Below are positions 28,924 to 38,947 of a DNA stretch of 64,000 nt, piece after piece. The translations under genes were made by a program, and so were the position numbers. The notes beneath the pieces were generated by a model that saw only the letters and a program-made list of their open reading frames with translations, made no database searches and had not been told where the DNA came from. Each line of letters starts with the position of its first letter. Position 1 is the first letter of the stretch. Source of the DNA: Providencia sp. R33 (GTDB taxonomy: Bacteria; Pseudomonadota; Gammaproteobacteria; Enterobacterales; Enterobacteriaceae); NCBI RefSeq assembly GCF_019343475.1, contig NZ_CP072453.1, positions 1 to 64,000 on the forward strand, read 5' to 3'.

Positions 28924-30384
28924 TTAACCTTTAACTGGAATCGCTTTTAACACCGCAGTTAACAGTTTCCAATATTCGCCAACACTGGCGATATGAACAC
29001 GTTCGTCTGGTGAGTGAGCACCACGGATGGTTGGTCCAATAGAGACCATGTCCATATCTGGATATGGCTTTTTGAACAAACCGCACTCAAGACCTGCGTG
29101 GATCACCATCACATTAGGGATTTTACCAAATAACTTATTATAGGTTTCGCTCACCAAGTGCATTACCGCAGAGTCTGCATCTGGCTGCCAACCTGGGTAG
29201 CTACCTTCCGCACGGTATTGTGCTTTCGCTAATTTACTGATTGAAGTCAGCATATTAACGACATAGTTTTTACCGCTATCGATAAGTGAACGAACGAGGA
29301 AGATGACCTCTGCTTTGTCTTCGGTCATACGTACCACACCTTCATTTAGTGAGGTTTCCACGACGCCTTTCGCGATATCACTCATGCGGATAACGCCATT
29401 TGGCGCAGCATTTAAGAAGAAAACAAAGCGTTGTTGGCAGTCATCTGATAGTGCTTTTAAGTCGCTTTGTGTTTCATCTAACAACAGCACTAAGTTAGGT
29501 TCAACAGCGGCTAACTCATTTTTCAGAATGTTTTCGTAGCGTGTTCTTAATGCAGTCAGATCAGCAACTTTACCCGCTGGAACAGAAATAATGGCGTGTG
29601 CTTCACGTGGAATCGCATTACGTACGGTACCGCCTTTAAACTCTAATAGTTTTAGGCTGAGATCTTCTGCGTGGCCAGCAAGGAAGCGCGCTAACAGTTT
29701 GTTTGCATTACCTAAACCTAAATGAACATCACCACCTGAGTGGCCACCTTTTAAACCTTTTAAGGTCAAGGTAAAGGTTTGATAACCTTCTGGTAATGCT
29801 TCGCGAGTTAGGTCAAAAGTGGTTGTGAAATCAACACCACCGGCGCAACCCATGTAGATTTCACCTTCTTCTTCGGAGTCTGTGTTGATTAAGATATCCG
29901 CTTGTAACCAGCCCGCTTTTAAGCCAAATGCACCTTCCATTCCCGCTTCTTCTGTCATGGTTAACAGGACTTCCATTGGGCCGTGCTCAACGCTGTCATC
30001 AGCTAAAACTGCCAGTGCAGAAGCTAAACCAATACCGTTATCTGCACCTAATGTGGTTCCTTCAGCAGTCACCCATTCGCCATTCACATACGGGCGGATT
30101 GGGTCAACTTTAAAGTCATGCACAGTATCGTTATTTTTTTGCGGAACCATGTCTAAGTGCGCTTGCAGCACCACAGCCTTACGGTTTTCGTAGCCCGCAG
30201 TTGCAGGTTTACGGATCAAAATGTTGCCAACTTCATCACGCTCAACGTGGAAGCCTTTTTGTTTTGACCAATCAACGATATGTGCCGCTAAAGCTTCTTC
30301 ATGATATGAAGGATGTGGAATGGAGCAGATGGTAGCGAAGATGTCCCACAGTGGTTGGGGGGATAGTTTGGCTAATTCAGACAC
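28924..30384 (-). CDS. pepD: Aminoacyl-histidine dipeptidase (peptidase D)
   Basis: Cytosolic zinc dipeptidase of the M20 family with broad specificity, including Xaa-His. It has 486 residues. The metal-binding motifs are VVLQAHLDMVPQ (about residues 71-82), GTTLGADNGIGLASAL (112-127), MTEEAGMEGAFGL (144-156, catalytic glutamates), NTDSEEEGEIYMG, and the C-terminal HAGLECGLF with SIGPTIRGAHSPDERV. It is transcribed alone; its start codon lies 14 bases from the tandem ERIC array, so the array occupies its promoter or leader region. Confidence 0.97.
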   Translation of the reverse strand: MSELAKLSPQPLWDIFATICSIPHPSYHEEALAAHIVDWSKQKGFHVERDEVGNILIRKPATAGYENRKAVVLQAHLDMVPQKNNDTVHDFKVDPIRPYVNGEWVTAEGTTLGADNGIGLASALAVLADDSVEHGPMEVLLTMTEEAGMEGAFGLKAGWLQADILINTDSEEEGEIYMGCAGGVDFTTTFDLTREALPEGYQTFTLTLKGLKGGHSGGDVHLGLGNANKLLARFLAGHAEDLSLKLLEFKGGTVRNAIPREAHAIISVPAGKVADLTALRTRYENILKNELAAVEPNLVLLLDETQSDLKALSDDCQQRFVFFLNAAPNGVIRMSDIAKGVVETSLNEGVVRMTEDKAEVIFLVRSLIDSGKNYVVNMLTSISKLAKAQYRAEGSYPGWQPDADSAVMHLVSETYNKLFGKIPNVMVIHAGLECGLFKKPYPDMDMVSIGPTIRGAHSPDERVHIASVGEYWKLLTAVLKAIPVKG

Positions 30385-30398
30385 GTGTATCTCCTATG

Positions 30399-30876
30399 AT
30401 TTTCCCGTTATATTTCAAGCTATAGCGTTGTTGGCTGCACTCACAAACCTGCGTCACATACTGATGTATGCTCCTTGGATTTGCTCATTTGCCGCCTAGC
30501 TATAACTTGAACTATTTAGGGAAAATATCCGTAGTATTTCAAGCTATAGCGTTGTTGGCTGCACTCACAAACCTGCGTCACATACTGATGTATGCTCCTT
30601 GGATTTGCTCATTTGCCGCCTAGCTATAACTTGAACTATTTAGGGAAAATATCCGTAGTATTTCAAGCTATAGCGTTGTTGGCTGCACTCACAAACCTGC
30701 GTCACATACTGATGTATGCTCCTTGGATTTGCTCATTTGCCGCCTAGCTATAACTTGAACTATTTAGGGAAAATATCCGTAGTATTTCAAGCTATAGCGT
30801 TGTTGGCTGCACTCACAAACCTGCGTCACATACTGATGTATGCTCCTGGGACTTGCTCATTTGCTTTAGGGAAAAT
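30399..30876. repeat. Tandem array of four ERIC-type repeats
   Basis: A 124-base unit (starting TATTTCAAGCTATAGCG and ending CTATTTAGGGAAAATATCC) begins at 30411, 30535, 30659 and 30783. The first three units read identically. The fourth has substitutions (CTCCTGGGACTTGC) and a deletion of about 22 bases before TTTAGGG. The sequence matches enterobacterial repetitive intergenic consensus: central TCACATACTGATGTATGCTCC, TTTGCCGCC, and terminal inverted repeats ATTTTCCC / GGGAAAAT at 30399-30406 and 30869-30876. It sits upstream of pepD and gpt, which are divergent. Such elements are non-autonomous and can fold into long RNA hairpins. Confidence 0.88.
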
Positions 30877-31172
30877 CCCTGAATCATCTAGACAGCGGCC
30901 GATTGACAGTCAACGCGAATTTCAGCTTCGATTTTTTAAAGGGACATTGCTGTAATTGTGACCTAACAGCCTGAAGTTTCGAATTAAAGGCTGCCTCTTT
31001 TATAGACTCAGGATAACACTTTCTTTTGAATAATGGACAGTGTAAATGATAATAATTGATGGCGAATGATGCTTTTTACTGGTTTTTAGCGCGCCGAATC
31101 ACTATAATCTCGCGCAACCTTTTTTCCGCAAGACACATTTCAGATTTACTCAGCAGTCGGGACCCGAATTAT
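30877..31172 (+). promoter_or_regulatory. gpt upstream region and promoter
   Basis: A -10 box TATAAT lies at 31103-31108, followed by CTCGCGCAACC, a leader start also seen upstream of E. coli gpt. The -35 region is weak. The remaining bases between the ERIC array and the promoter contain nothing I recognise. A longer in-frame gpt extension to 31056 crosses the promoter and is not credible. Confidence 0.6.
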
Positions 31173-31637
31173 ATGAGCGAAAAATATGTCGTAACGTGGG
31201 ATATGTTGCAAATACATGCCCGTAAACTCGCACAACGTTTATTACCAGTAGAACAATGGACCGGTATTATCGCGGTTAGCCGTGGTGGACTTGTCCCTGG
31301 TGCACTTCTTGCACGTGAGCTGGGAATTCGTCACGTTGACACCGTTTGTATCTCTAGCTATGACCATGATAACCAACGTGAATTAACCGTTATCAAGCGC
31401 GCTGAAGGCGATGGTGAAGGCTTTATCGTCATTGATGATTTAGTCGATACTGGCGGTACTGCACAAGCTATTCGTGATATGTATCCAAAAGCACACTTTG
31501 TGACTATCTTCGCAAAACCAGCAGGTCGTCCATTAGTTGATGACTATGTGGTTGATATCCCTCAAGATACTTGGATTGAGCAGCCTTGGGATATGGGCGT
31601 TGTCTTTGTTAAGCCTCTGTGTGAACAAGATAAATAA
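31173..31637 (+). CDS. gpt: Xanthine-guanine phosphoribosyltransferase
   Basis: Purine salvage enzyme that transfers phosphoribose from PRPP to guanine, xanthine and, weakly, hypoxanthine; associated with the inner membrane face. It has 154 residues, near the E. coli size. [20 protein letters not shown] (about residues 32-51) and the PRPP motif [14 protein letters not shown] (about 84-97) are intact. The start [20 protein letters not shown] aligns with E. coli Gpt. Confidence 0.96.
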   Translation: MSEKYVVTWDMLQIHARKLAQRLLPVEQWTGIIAVSRGGLVPGALLARELGIRHVDTVCISSYDHDNQRELTVIKRAEGDGEGFIVIDDLVDTGGTAQAIRDMYPKAHFVTIFAKPAGRPLVDDYVVDIPQDTWIEQPWDMGVVFVKPLCEQDK

Positions 31638-31753
31638 ATCTGTTTGTCTCTTAAAGTTAGGTAAAAACAGTGTAATTATAAAGCCTTATGGATTTTATTG
31701 ATTGCTAGAACACATTAATACCTAAAATTTTTGAGTCAAACACGATATAATTT

Positions 31754-31787
31754 GGGGAGTGCATTATGTGCATTCCCCTTATTTTTT
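31754..31787 (+). terminator. Strong terminator hairpin just upstream of frsA
   Basis: GGGGAGTGCA and TGCATTCCCC form a ten-base stem (one wobble) with a five-base loop, followed by TTATTTTTT. It lies 117 bases after gpt and only 35 bases before the frsA ATG. A TATAAT sits immediately before it (31746-31751). It may terminate gpt or attenuate frsA. Confidence 0.85.
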
Positions 31788-31821
31788 GGTTCCATTCAGC
31801 GACGGTATACAGGTAATTGGG

Positions 31822-33072
31822 ATGACTCAGCAAAATTTATCCGAAAAACTCTTTAAGCCTAAAATCAGACAGGTTGAAACATCAACACTGGTTTCATATT
31901 CCGCCCAAACACTAACTCAACTCAAAGAGCACAGTGTACTGAGTGGTTCTCACCATGCGGGCTGGTATCGCATGATTAACCGCTTGATGTGGATTTGGCG
32001 TGGAATTGACGCATTAGAAATAGAAGATGTGCTTAGCCGTATTGCGATTTCGAATGCGCCACGAAGTAATGAGAACCAACTCGATACTGTCATCGGTAAT
32101 CGTTCAGGCAATTGGTGTTTTGAATGGTCTCAACAAGCGATGCACTGGCAACAAAAAGCCTTAGAGTTCGAACAGGGTACTGATGCGGGTAATGCGTGGT
32201 TGCGCGCAGCAAATTTATATAGCATAGCCGCTTACCCGTTTATCAAAGGTGATGAACTTGCGGACCAAGCGATTCTTCTTGCGAATAAAGCCTATGATTG
32301 CGCCGCTAAATTTTCTCAATATCGTTTAAAGAAAATTCCTTTCAAAGTGGATGGCGGCAAAGAGGTCTGCGGCTTTTTGCATATTCCCTCTCAGGGGCAA
32401 GGCCCTTATCCAACTGTGATGATTTGCGGTATGTTAGATAGCTTACAGATTGATTTTTGTCGCTATTTCCGTGATTACCTTGAACCATTGGGTATTGCTA
32501 TGCTCACGCTGGATATGCCATCTATTGGTTATTCGGTCAAATACAAGCTCACCCAAGAAACCACCACGTTACATGAGCAAATTGTTCGCCAAATTGATGA
32601 TATTGCATGGATTGACCATACGCGCTTTGGCATAGTAGGAATGCGTTTTGGTGCAAACATAGCGTTAAGATTAGCTTATATGTGCCCTGAGAAAATCAAA
32701 GGGGTCGCTGTGATAGGTCCAATTGTGCACAGTTTATTGCACGAAGAGAAATATCAACGAGATATTCCTCGGATGGTTTTGGATGTATTTGCCAGTCGTT
32801 TGGGGATTTATCAAGTTGATGGATCTGCATTACGCCACGAACTTAGCTGTTATTCTTTGAAAAATCAGGGCCTTTTAGGTCGGAGAAGTAAGGTTCCTAT
32901 GTTGGCAGTCAGCTTAAAAGACGATATTTATAGCCCGAAATCGGAAGCCGATCTGATTAAACGTTCTTCTATGGATGCTGATGCCATTATGTTACCAAGC
33001 CACCCTGTGTTCGCCAATTTTGAGAAAGCGTTAAGTGAAACAACGAATTGGTTAAAAACAAAAATACTTTAA
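31822..33072 (+). CDS. frsA: FrsA, fermentation-respiration switch protein (alpha/beta hydrolase)
   Basis: Esterase-like alpha/beta hydrolase of 416 residues (E. coli FrsA/YafA is 414). E. coli FrsA binds the glucose PTS protein EIIA-Glc and shifts flux between fermentation and respiration; in Vibrio a homologue has been discussed as a cofactor-independent pyruvate decarboxylase, which is disputed. VMICGMLDSLQIDF (about residues 200-213) is the oxyanion-hole region, and GIVGMRFGANIALRLA (272-287) holds the nucleophile-elbow position, where G-M-R-F-G replaces the usual GxSxG serine. Start at MTQQNLSEKLF. Confidence 0.94.
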   Translation: MTQQNLSEKLFKPKIRQVETSTLVSYSAQTLTQLKEHSVLSGSHHAGWYRMINRLMWIWRGIDALEIEDVLSRIAISNAPRSNENQLDTVIGNRSGNWCFEWSQQAMHWQQKALEFEQGTDAGNAWLRAANLYSIAAYPFIKGDELADQAILLANKAYDCAAKFSQYRLKKIPFKVDGGKEVCGFLHIPSQGQGPYPTVMICGMLDSLQIDFCRYFRDYLEPLGIAMLTLDMPSIGYSVKYKLTQETTTLHEQIVRQIDDIAWIDHTRFGIVGMRFGANIALRLAYMCPEKIKGVAVIGPIVHSLLHEEKYQRDIPRMVLDVFASRLGIYQVDGSALRHELSCYSLKNQGLLGRRSKVPMLAVSLKDDIYSPKSEADLIKRSSMDADAIMLPSHPVFANFEKALSETTNWLKTKIL

Positions 33073-33143
33073 AATAATTTAATAACTTGCTTATTTTTTC
33101 CCATTTGTTAAAAAGAGATCTTCCCAAGAAGGAGATCCTTAAC

Positions 33144-33545
33144 ATGGCTTTACCGACTGATTACACAAATGGAAAATATTTAAAAAAATTTGCAGCGATA
33201 GGTCCGTATTTAAGAGAAAAACAATGCTTAAATGGTTGTTACATATTTGATAGCTTGGTTGTGTGCGTGAACGCCAACATCGCGCCTGAAAAACGTGAAT
33301 TTTGGGGATGGTGGTTAAAGCTTGTTGCTACTGATGCGGGCTTTGAGTTTACCTATCATCTAGGGCTGTACAATGGGCATGGTAGTTGGCAGGTTAAAGC
33401 ATTAAAAGACAGTGCAACCACGGAAGCTGTTGAAAAGAATTTAGTCTCTTTTCATCAAAATCTCAGTAAGCAATTATCTGACCTTGAGTTAAGCCTCTTC
33501 CCTTCACCGCTAATGTCAGAATTAAAACTGGAATTAAGCGCATAA
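33144..33545 (+). CDS. crl: Sigma-S factor-binding protein Crl
   Basis: Small cytosolic protein of 133 residues that binds sigma-S and promotes assembly of the sigma-S RNA polymerase holoenzyme, boosting the general stress regulon at lower temperature. It begins MALPTDYTNGKYLKKFAAIG. The conserved aromatic core GEFWGWW-type segment reads EFWGWWLKLVATDAGFEFTY (about residues 53-72). AAGGAGAT six bases upstream fixes the start. It lies between frsA and proB as in many enterobacteria. Confidence 0.94.
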   Translation: MALPTDYTNGKYLKKFAAIGPYLREKQCLNGCYIFDSLVVCVNANIAPEKREFWGWWLKLVATDAGFEFTYHLGLYNGHGSWQVKALKDSATTEAVEKNLVSFHQNLSKQLSDLELSLFPSPLMSELKLELSA

Positions 33546-33576
33546 ATTTGTTTTAGACCAACTTTTGTTGAATTTT

Positions 33577-33600
33577 GCGTTATGCCTGTTGGCATAACGC
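33577..33600. other. Perfect hairpin in the crl-proB gap
   Basis: GCGTTATGCC-TGTT-GGCATAACGC forms a perfect ten-base stem with a four-base loop, 32 bases after crl and 58 before proB. It has no T tract in either direction, so it is not a standard terminator. It could be an operator for a dimeric repressor, an RNA leader structure for proBA, or a transcript 3' end protector for crl. Confidence 0.6.
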
Positions 33601-33657
33601 ACTTCTCCTGATAAAAATGATACCTACTTTTGTTTTATTAATCCTAATGGCAGAAAA

Positions 33658-34764
33658 ATGATGAAAAATAGCCAGACGCTGGTCGTTAAGTTAGGCACCA
33701 GTGTACTTACAGGGGGCTCGCGCCGTTTAAATCAAGCTCATATTGTTGAGTTGGTTAGACAATGTGCGCAGCAATATGAAAAAGGGCACCGTATTATTAT
33801 CGTGACATCTGGGGCAATTGCCGCAGGTCGCGAGCACTTAAATTACCCCGAATTGCCGGCTACCATTGCATCTAAACAGTTGCTCGCGGCGGTCGGTCAA
33901 AGTCGTTTGATTCAATTGTGGGAAAGATTATTCTCCATTTATGGTATTCACATTGGGCAAATGTTATTGACCCGTGCGGATCTAGAAGACAGAGAACGCT
34001 TTTTAAATGCGCGGGATACCTTACAAGCATTGCTTGATAACGGCATTATTCCTGTCATTAATGAAAATGATGCAGTTGCAACTGCGGAAATAAAAGTGGG
34101 CGATAATGACAACTTATCGGCACTTGCCGCAATTCTCGGAGATGCAGACAAACTGTTATTATTGACAGATATTGAGGGTTTGTATGATGCGGATCCTCGC
34201 AGCAATCCAGATGCAAAATTGATCCCCGAAGTGTATGGAATTAATGATGAACTTAGAGAAATGGCGGGTGGTAGCGTAAGTGGCTTAGGAACGGGTGGAA
34301 TGGCCACTAAGTTACAAGCTGCGGATGTCGCAGGCCGTGCGGGCATTGACGTGGTGATTGCTGCGGGCAATAAACCTGATGTCATTAATGCGGTCATTGA
34401 AAATATTCCAGTGGGAACTCGTTTTTATGGGCAAAAAAACCCAATGGAAAACCGTAAACGCTGGATTTTCGGTGCACCAGCCGCGGGTGATGTATATATT
34501 GATGATGGCGCTCAACTGGCGATTATGGAAAAAGGCAGCTCATTATTGCCAAAAGGCATTAAGAAAATCGAGGGGGATTTCTCTCGTGGCGCAGTGATCC
34601 GCATCCGTAATATGGCAGGGAAAGACCTTGCTCATGGCGTCACCCATTATAATAGTGACGCACTTCGAATGATTGCGGGTCAACATTCACAGGATATAAA
34701 CAAGATACTTGGCTATGAACACGGCTCTGTAGCTGTTCATCGCGATGATATGATAGTGAGTTAA
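33658..34764 (+). CDS. proB: Glutamate 5-kinase
   Basis: First committed step of proline synthesis: phosphorylates glutamate to gamma-glutamyl phosphate and is feedback-inhibited by proline. It has 368 residues: an amino-acid kinase domain (1-255; [62 protein letters not shown]) and a C-terminal PUA domain (about 280-365). Two consecutive ATG codons (33658, 33661) could start it. No strong ribosome site is visible; a four-codon ATG frame just upstream ends in the ATGATG start, possibly coupling initiation. Confidence 0.97.
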   Translation: MMKNSQTLVVKLGTSVLTGGSRRLNQAHIVELVRQCAQQYEKGHRIIIVTSGAIAAGREHLNYPELPATIASKQLLAAVGQSRLIQLWERLFSIYGIHIGQMLLTRADLEDRERFLNARDTLQALLDNGIIPVINENDAVATAEIKVGDNDNLSALAAILGDADKLLLLTDIEGLYDADPRSNPDAKLIPEVYGINDELREMAGGSVSGLGTGGMATKLQAADVAGRAGIDVVIAAGNKPDVINAVIENIPVGTRFYGQKNPMENRKRWIFGAPAAGDVYIDDGAQLAIMEKGSSLLPKGIKKIEGDFSRGAVIRIRNMAGKDLAHGVTHYNSDALRMIAGQHSQDINKILGYEHGSVAVHRDDMIVS

Positions 34765-34766
34765 TT

Positions 34767-36020
34767 ATGTTAGAAACAATGGGTAAAGCGGCAAGGGCTG
34801 CATCATGGCAATTAGCTCAGCTAAGCACCAAACAAAAAAATGCAGCACTGCAGCAAATTGCGGATTTATTAGAGCAAGAAAGTGCAATTATTTTAGCAGC
34901 TAATGAAAAAGATATGGAACAGGCAAGGGCGAGCGGCATGACTGAAGCGCTGCAAGATCGCTTGTTATTAACGCCTGAGCGCCTAAAAAATATTGCTGAT
35001 GATGTACGTAAAGTATGCCAGTTGGCAGATCCAGTAGGCCAAGTGATTGATGGTAGCAAACTTGATAGCGGATTAAATTTGCAGCGCCGGCGGGTGCCAT
35101 TGGGCGTGGTTGGCGTTATCTACGAAGCACGTCCTAATGTGACTGTTGATGTGGCTTCTTTATGCCTAAAAACAGGTAACGCAGCAATTATGCGTGGGGG
35201 GAAAGAAACCCACAATACTAATCTGGCAGTTGTCAGTGTTATCCAAAAAGCTCTGAAAAATAGTGGATTACCAGCAGAAGCGGTACAGGCGATAAATAAC
35301 CCAGATCGCGAGTTAGTCGCGCAATTACTGAAATTGGATCGCTACGTTGATATGCTAATCCCGCGCGGTGGTGCAGGGCTACACAAGCTGTGCCGTGAAC
35401 AATCAACGATTCCTGTGATCACTGGCGGAATTGGTGTGTGCCATACGTTTGTTGATGAGTCTGTCAATTTTGACAAAGCGATCAACGTGATTATTAATGC
35501 AAAAGTGCAGCGTCCAAGCGCTTGTAATTCACTTGAAACATTGCTCGTCCACAAAAATATCGCCGCTGAATTCTTACCATTACTCAGCGAAAAAATGGCC
35601 GAGCAACAAGTTACTTTGCACGCGAGTGAACAAGCGATGCCATTTTTACAGCAAGGCCCTGCAAAAGTGGTTGATGTTAAACCCGAAAACTTAGTCGATG
35701 AGTGGCTATCTTTGGATTTAAATGTGGAAATAGTGGCTGATGTGGATGCGGCTATCGACCATATTCGCCATTATGGCACTGCACACTCGGATGCTATTTT
35801 GACTGAATCAATTAGCCAAGCAGATTACTTTGTGCAGTGTGTTGATTCAGCTGCCGTATACGTGAATGCGAGTACACGCTTTACAGACGGTGGGCAGTTT
35901 GGTCTCGGTGCTGAAGTTGCGGTGAGTACGCAAAAATTGCATTCACGAGGCCCGATGGGGCTGGATGCGCTAACAACCTACAAATGGATTGGTTATGGCG
36001 ACTTTTTAAATCGTCCATAG
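34767..36020 (+). CDS. proA: Gamma-glutamyl phosphate reductase
   Basis: NADPH-dependent reductase converting gamma-glutamyl phosphate to glutamate-5-semialdehyde, which cyclises to the substrate of ProC (993-1814). It has 417 residues with the aldehyde-dehydrogenase fold: [20 protein letters not shown] (about residues 112-131), IPRGGAGL, and the catalytic cysteine region [17 protein letters not shown] (about 247-263). It starts two bases after proB, so the pair is an operon and probably forms the known ProB-ProA complex. Confidence 0.97.
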   Translation: MLETMGKAARAASWQLAQLSTKQKNAALQQIADLLEQESAIILAANEKDMEQARASGMTEALQDRLLLTPERLKNIADDVRKVCQLADPVGQVIDGSKLDSGLNLQRRRVPLGVVGVIYEARPNVTVDVASLCLKTGNAAIMRGGKETHNTNLAVVSVIQKALKNSGLPAEAVQAINNPDRELVAQLLKLDRYVDMLIPRGGAGLHKLCREQSTIPVITGGIGVCHTFVDESVNFDKAINVIINAKVQRPSACNSLETLLVHKNIAAEFLPLLSEKMAEQQVTLHASEQAMPFLQQGPAKVVDVKPENLVDEWLSLDLNVEIVADVDAAIDHIRHYGTAHSDAILTESISQADYFVQCVDSAAVYVNASTRFTDGGQFGLGAEVAVSTQKLHSRGPMGLDALTTYKWIGYGDFLNRP

Positions 36021-36038
36021 AAGTGAAAGTAAAGTTAT

Positions 36039-36072
36039 AAAGCCACACAAGCGAAGTGTGGCTTTCTTTTTT
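36039..36072 (+). terminator. Terminator of proBA
   Basis: AAAGCCACAC and GTGTGGCTTT form a ten-base stem with a loop of about seven bases and a T-rich tail, about 20 bases after proA. Confidence 0.9.
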
Positions 36073-36154
36073 ATGGTTTGCTGTGTTTGACAGCGTTTAT
36101 AAGCAAATGAATAGCTAAATTTTATTAGTATTCATGATGATGGGATGAAAATTA

Positions 36155-36652
36155 ATGTTTTACATTATCGGTCCAAGAGGTTCAGGTAAAACAACAGTTG
36201 GGAAATTATTTGCCGAATCTAAAGGGTACCAATTTGTTGATACAGATAAGTTAATACTTGAAAAATATGGAAAAAGTATTGCACAAATCGTAGAGCAACA
36301 GGGTTGGGATTATTTTCGCCAGTTAGAAAGTGAAGTATTAAAATCAATTGTACAAGATGATGTGATTGTCTCTACAGGAGGCGGGATCATCCTTGCGGAT
36401 GAGAACCAAAAGGTGATGCGGGATAACGGCACGGTTATCTATTTAAATGCCAAGCCTGATGTTCTTGCTAAACGACTCGCCGCTGAACCGCAGGCTGATC
36501 AACGCCCAAGCTTAACAGGTAAATCTTTAGTAGAAGAAATTGAAGAGGTTATGCAGCAACGGGAGCCTATTTACCGAGCAACGGCTCACCATATTATTGA
36601 TGCGACTCAGCCGATTGATGAAATTATCGCACAACTCAATAAGTTATCTTAA
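36155..36652 (+). CDS. aroL: Shikimate kinase
   Basis: Phosphorylates shikimate at the 3-hydroxyl in the chorismate pathway. It has 165 residues. The P-loop is GPRGSGKTT (residues 6-14), the shikimate-binding DTD is at 29-31, VSTGGGIIL (about 72-80) is the second substrate loop, and the lid holds QADQRPSLTG. Location alone does not separate aroL from aroK, but it is next to proA and far from aroB, which favours aroL. I looked for a TyrR box upstream; only a weak candidate exists. Monocistronic. Confidence 0.9.
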   Translation: MFYIIGPRGSGKTTVGKLFAESKGYQFVDTDKLILEKYGKSIAQIVEQQGWDYFRQLESEVLKSIVQDDVIVSTGGGIILADENQKVMRDNGTVIYLNAKPDVLAKRLAAEPQADQRPSLTGKSLVEEIEEVMQQREPIYRATAHHIIDATQPIDEIIAQLNKLS

Positions 36653-36799
36653 ACTCATTATTGACGAGCATTTTTCATATTAGGTGTTTTCGGATTATGC
36701 TTCTAGTGGAGAGCGTTCTGTTCCGTAAGATAAGTGTTACTACGGCATAACAATATTTTGGTAGTATACAAAAATATAATCATAATATAGGGATTCATT

Positions 36800-38947
36800 A
36801 TGTTGGTGAAAATAATCAAAGCCATCCTCACGTTTTTATTTCGCGTTGAAGTTGTTGGTGACGCGAAAGAGTTTGATCAAGATAAATGTTTGATTACCCC
36901 TAATCACGTCTCTTTTATCGATGGTGTTTTGATCGCGCTTTTTCTCCCTGTAAAACCTGTATTTGCCGTTTACTCAACCTTTGCAACACCTAAAATGGTG
37001 AAGCGCCTTAAGCCCTATGCGGATATTGTCCCGCTTGACCCTGCTAACCCATTGGGTATTCGACACCTTGTTAAAGAGGTAGAAAAAGGGCGACCGATTG
37101 TTATTTTCCCTGAAGGGCGAATTTCGGTACATGGCTCTTTGATGAAAATTTATGAAGGTGCGGCATTTGTCGCTGCCAAATCAGAAGCAAAGGTTGTTCC
37201 TATTCGTATTGAAGGGGCTGAACGTAGTCATTTTGGGCGTTTAAAAGGGATTATCCCGCTAAAATGGTTCCCAAAAATTACGTTACATATTTTACCTGCG
37301 CAAATTATCCCGATGCCAGAAGCACCAAAATCGGTTGAGCGTCGTGCACTAGCGGGTGAACACCTTTATCAAATCATGAAATCTGCACGTATGGCTTGTC
37401 GGCCACAAGTGACGCTGGTTGAAGAGTTTATCGATAGTGTGCAGCGTTTTGGTCGCCGTACACCATGTATTGAAGACATCGCATTCAAAGAAGACTCATA
37501 CCAAACATTACTGAAAAAAACGCTAGGGGTAGGGCGTATCATTGAGCGCTATACCCATGAAAACGAGCGTGTTGGCCTTTTACTGCCGAATGCAACGGTG
37601 ACGGCGGCCGCCATTTTTGGGGCATTGATGAGAGGGCGTGTGCCTGCGATGTTGAATTACACCGCGGGGAGTCATGGAATTAGTAATGCCCTCAAAGCTT
37701 CAGCGGCGAAAGTGGTATTCACTTCACGGCAATTTCTCGAAAAAGGTAACCTCACACATATTCCAGAACAAGTGCCAGAAGCAAACTGGATTTACCTTGA
37801 AGATTTAAAAGATACTGTAACTTTGCAAGATAAGCTATGGATTATTAAACACTTATTTAACCCGCGTAAAGCCATTGTTCCACGAAAAGCATCGGATGAA
37901 GCCATTGTCTTATTTACCTCTGGCTCTGAGGGAACACCAAAAGGCGTGGTGCATAGCCATGCCAGTTTGATGGCAAACGTTGAGCAAATCAAAACGATTG
38001 CTGACTTTACGCCTCGTGACCGTTTTATGTCTTCGTTGCCATTGTTCCACGCATTTGGTTTAACGGTTGGGTTATTTATACCTCTGTTTTCGGGAAGCCG
38101 GGTTTTCTTATACCCAAGCCCACTGCATTACCGCATCATTCCTGAGCTCGTGTATGACAAAAACTGCACCGTGTTATTCGGGACGTCAACATTCTTAGGG
38201 AATTATGCGCGTTTTGCTCATCAATATGATTTTGCACGTTTACGCTATGTGGTCGCAGGGGCTGAAAAACTTTCGGATAAAACGAAGAAAATTTGGTTTG
38301 AAAAATTTGGTATTCGCATCCTTGAAGGCTATGGCGTGACTGAATGTGCACCAATTGTCTCTATCAACGTCCCGATGGCGGCAAAAGAAGGGACGGTTGG
38401 GCAAATTTTACCTGAGATGGAAGCGCGTATTATCCCCATTTCTGGTATCGAAAATGGCGGTAAACTGCAACTTAAAGGCCCTAATATCATGAAAGGGTAT
38501 TTACGTGTTGAAGCGCCAGGTGTACTCGAAGCACCAAGTGCTGAAAATGTGCAGGGCGAGGTAGAAGAAGGCTGGTACGACACAGGTGATATTGTTGAAT
38601 TAGATAATAAAAACTTCTGCACTATCAAAGGCCGTGTTAAACGCTTTGCGAAACTGGCAGGGGAAATGGTTTCCCTTGAAAGCATTGAACAGATGGTCGC
38701 CATATTGTCACCAAATGCGAATCATGGTGTCGTGACAAAACCAGATAGTAGTAAAGGTGAGGCCTTAGTCTTGTTTACTACCGATAAAGAGTTAGATAGA
38801 AGTGCGTTATCGACAGCGGCGAAAAGCCGAGGATTAACTGAACTCGCAGTTCCTCGTGATATTCGTTTGGTAAAAGAGTTACCTGTTTTAGGTAGCGGGA
38901 AAACGGACTTTGTCACACTGAAACAAATGGCCTTAAAGGATGCCTAA
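36800..38947 (+). CDS. aas: Bifunctional acyl-ACP synthetase / 2-acyl-GPE acyltransferase
   Basis: Inner-membrane enzyme that re-acylates lysophosphatidylethanolamine. It has 715 residues: an N-terminal PlsC-like acyltransferase (about 1-200) with catalytic NHVSFIDG (HX4D type) and [18 protein letters not shown], then an acyl-adenylate synthetase domain (about 230-715) with the AMP motif [27 protein letters not shown], and [12 protein letters not shown]. The stop overlaps the lplT start region, matching the aas-lplT partnership in E. coli, where LplT flips lysophospholipid inward for Aas. Confidence 0.97.
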   Translation: MLVKIIKAILTFLFRVEVVGDAKEFDQDKCLITPNHVSFIDGVLIALFLPVKPVFAVYSTFATPKMVKRLKPYADIVPLDPANPLGIRHLVKEVEKGRPIVIFPEGRISVHGSLMKIYEGAAFVAAKSEAKVVPIRIEGAERSHFGRLKGIIPLKWFPKITLHILPAQIIPMPEAPKSVERRALAGEHLYQIMKSARMACRPQVTLVEEFIDSVQRFGRRTPCIEDIAFKEDSYQTLLKKTLGVGRIIERYTHENERVGLLLPNATVTAAAIFGALMRGRVPAMLNYTAGSHGISNALKASAAKVVFTSRQFLEKGNLTHIPEQVPEANWIYLEDLKDTVTLQDKLWIIKHLFNPRKAIVPRKASDEAIVLFTSGSEGTPKGVVHSHASLMANVEQIKTIADFTPRDRFMSSLPLFHAFGLTVGLFIPLFSGSRVFLYPSPLHYRIIPELVYDKNCTVLFGTSTFLGNYARFAHQYDFARLRYVVAGAEKLSDKTKKIWFEKFGIRILEGYGVTECAPIVSINVPMAAKEGTVGQILPEMEARIIPISGIENGGKLQLKGPNIMKGYLRVEAPGVLEAPSAENVQGEVEEGWYDTGDIVELDNKNFCTIKGRVKRFAKLAGEMVSLESIEQMVAILSPNANHGVVTKPDSSKGEALVLFTTDKELDRSALSTAAKSRGLTELAVPRDIRLVKELPVLGSGKTDFVTLKQMALKDA

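Noticed and set aside
30399..30876. Tandem 124-base repeats as a CRISPR array
   Set aside because: There are no unique spacers; the unit is an ERIC element and the copies are contiguous.
30716..30955. Open frame of 79 codons in the pepD-gpt gap
   Set aside because: It lies within the ERIC array, has no ribosome site, and its coding potential only reflects the repeat.
31056..31172. N-terminal extension of gpt by 39 residues
   Set aside because: It contains the -10 box and leader; E. coli Gpt begins at the internal MSEKY.
33577..33600. crl terminator
   Set aside because: The stem is perfect but there is no T tract on either side, so it is listed only as a hairpin.
36073..36154. TyrR box upstream of aroL (TGTTTG-N6-TTTATA at about 36086)
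   Set aside because: It misses the essential G-N14-C pattern and half the first arm, so it is too weak to annotate.
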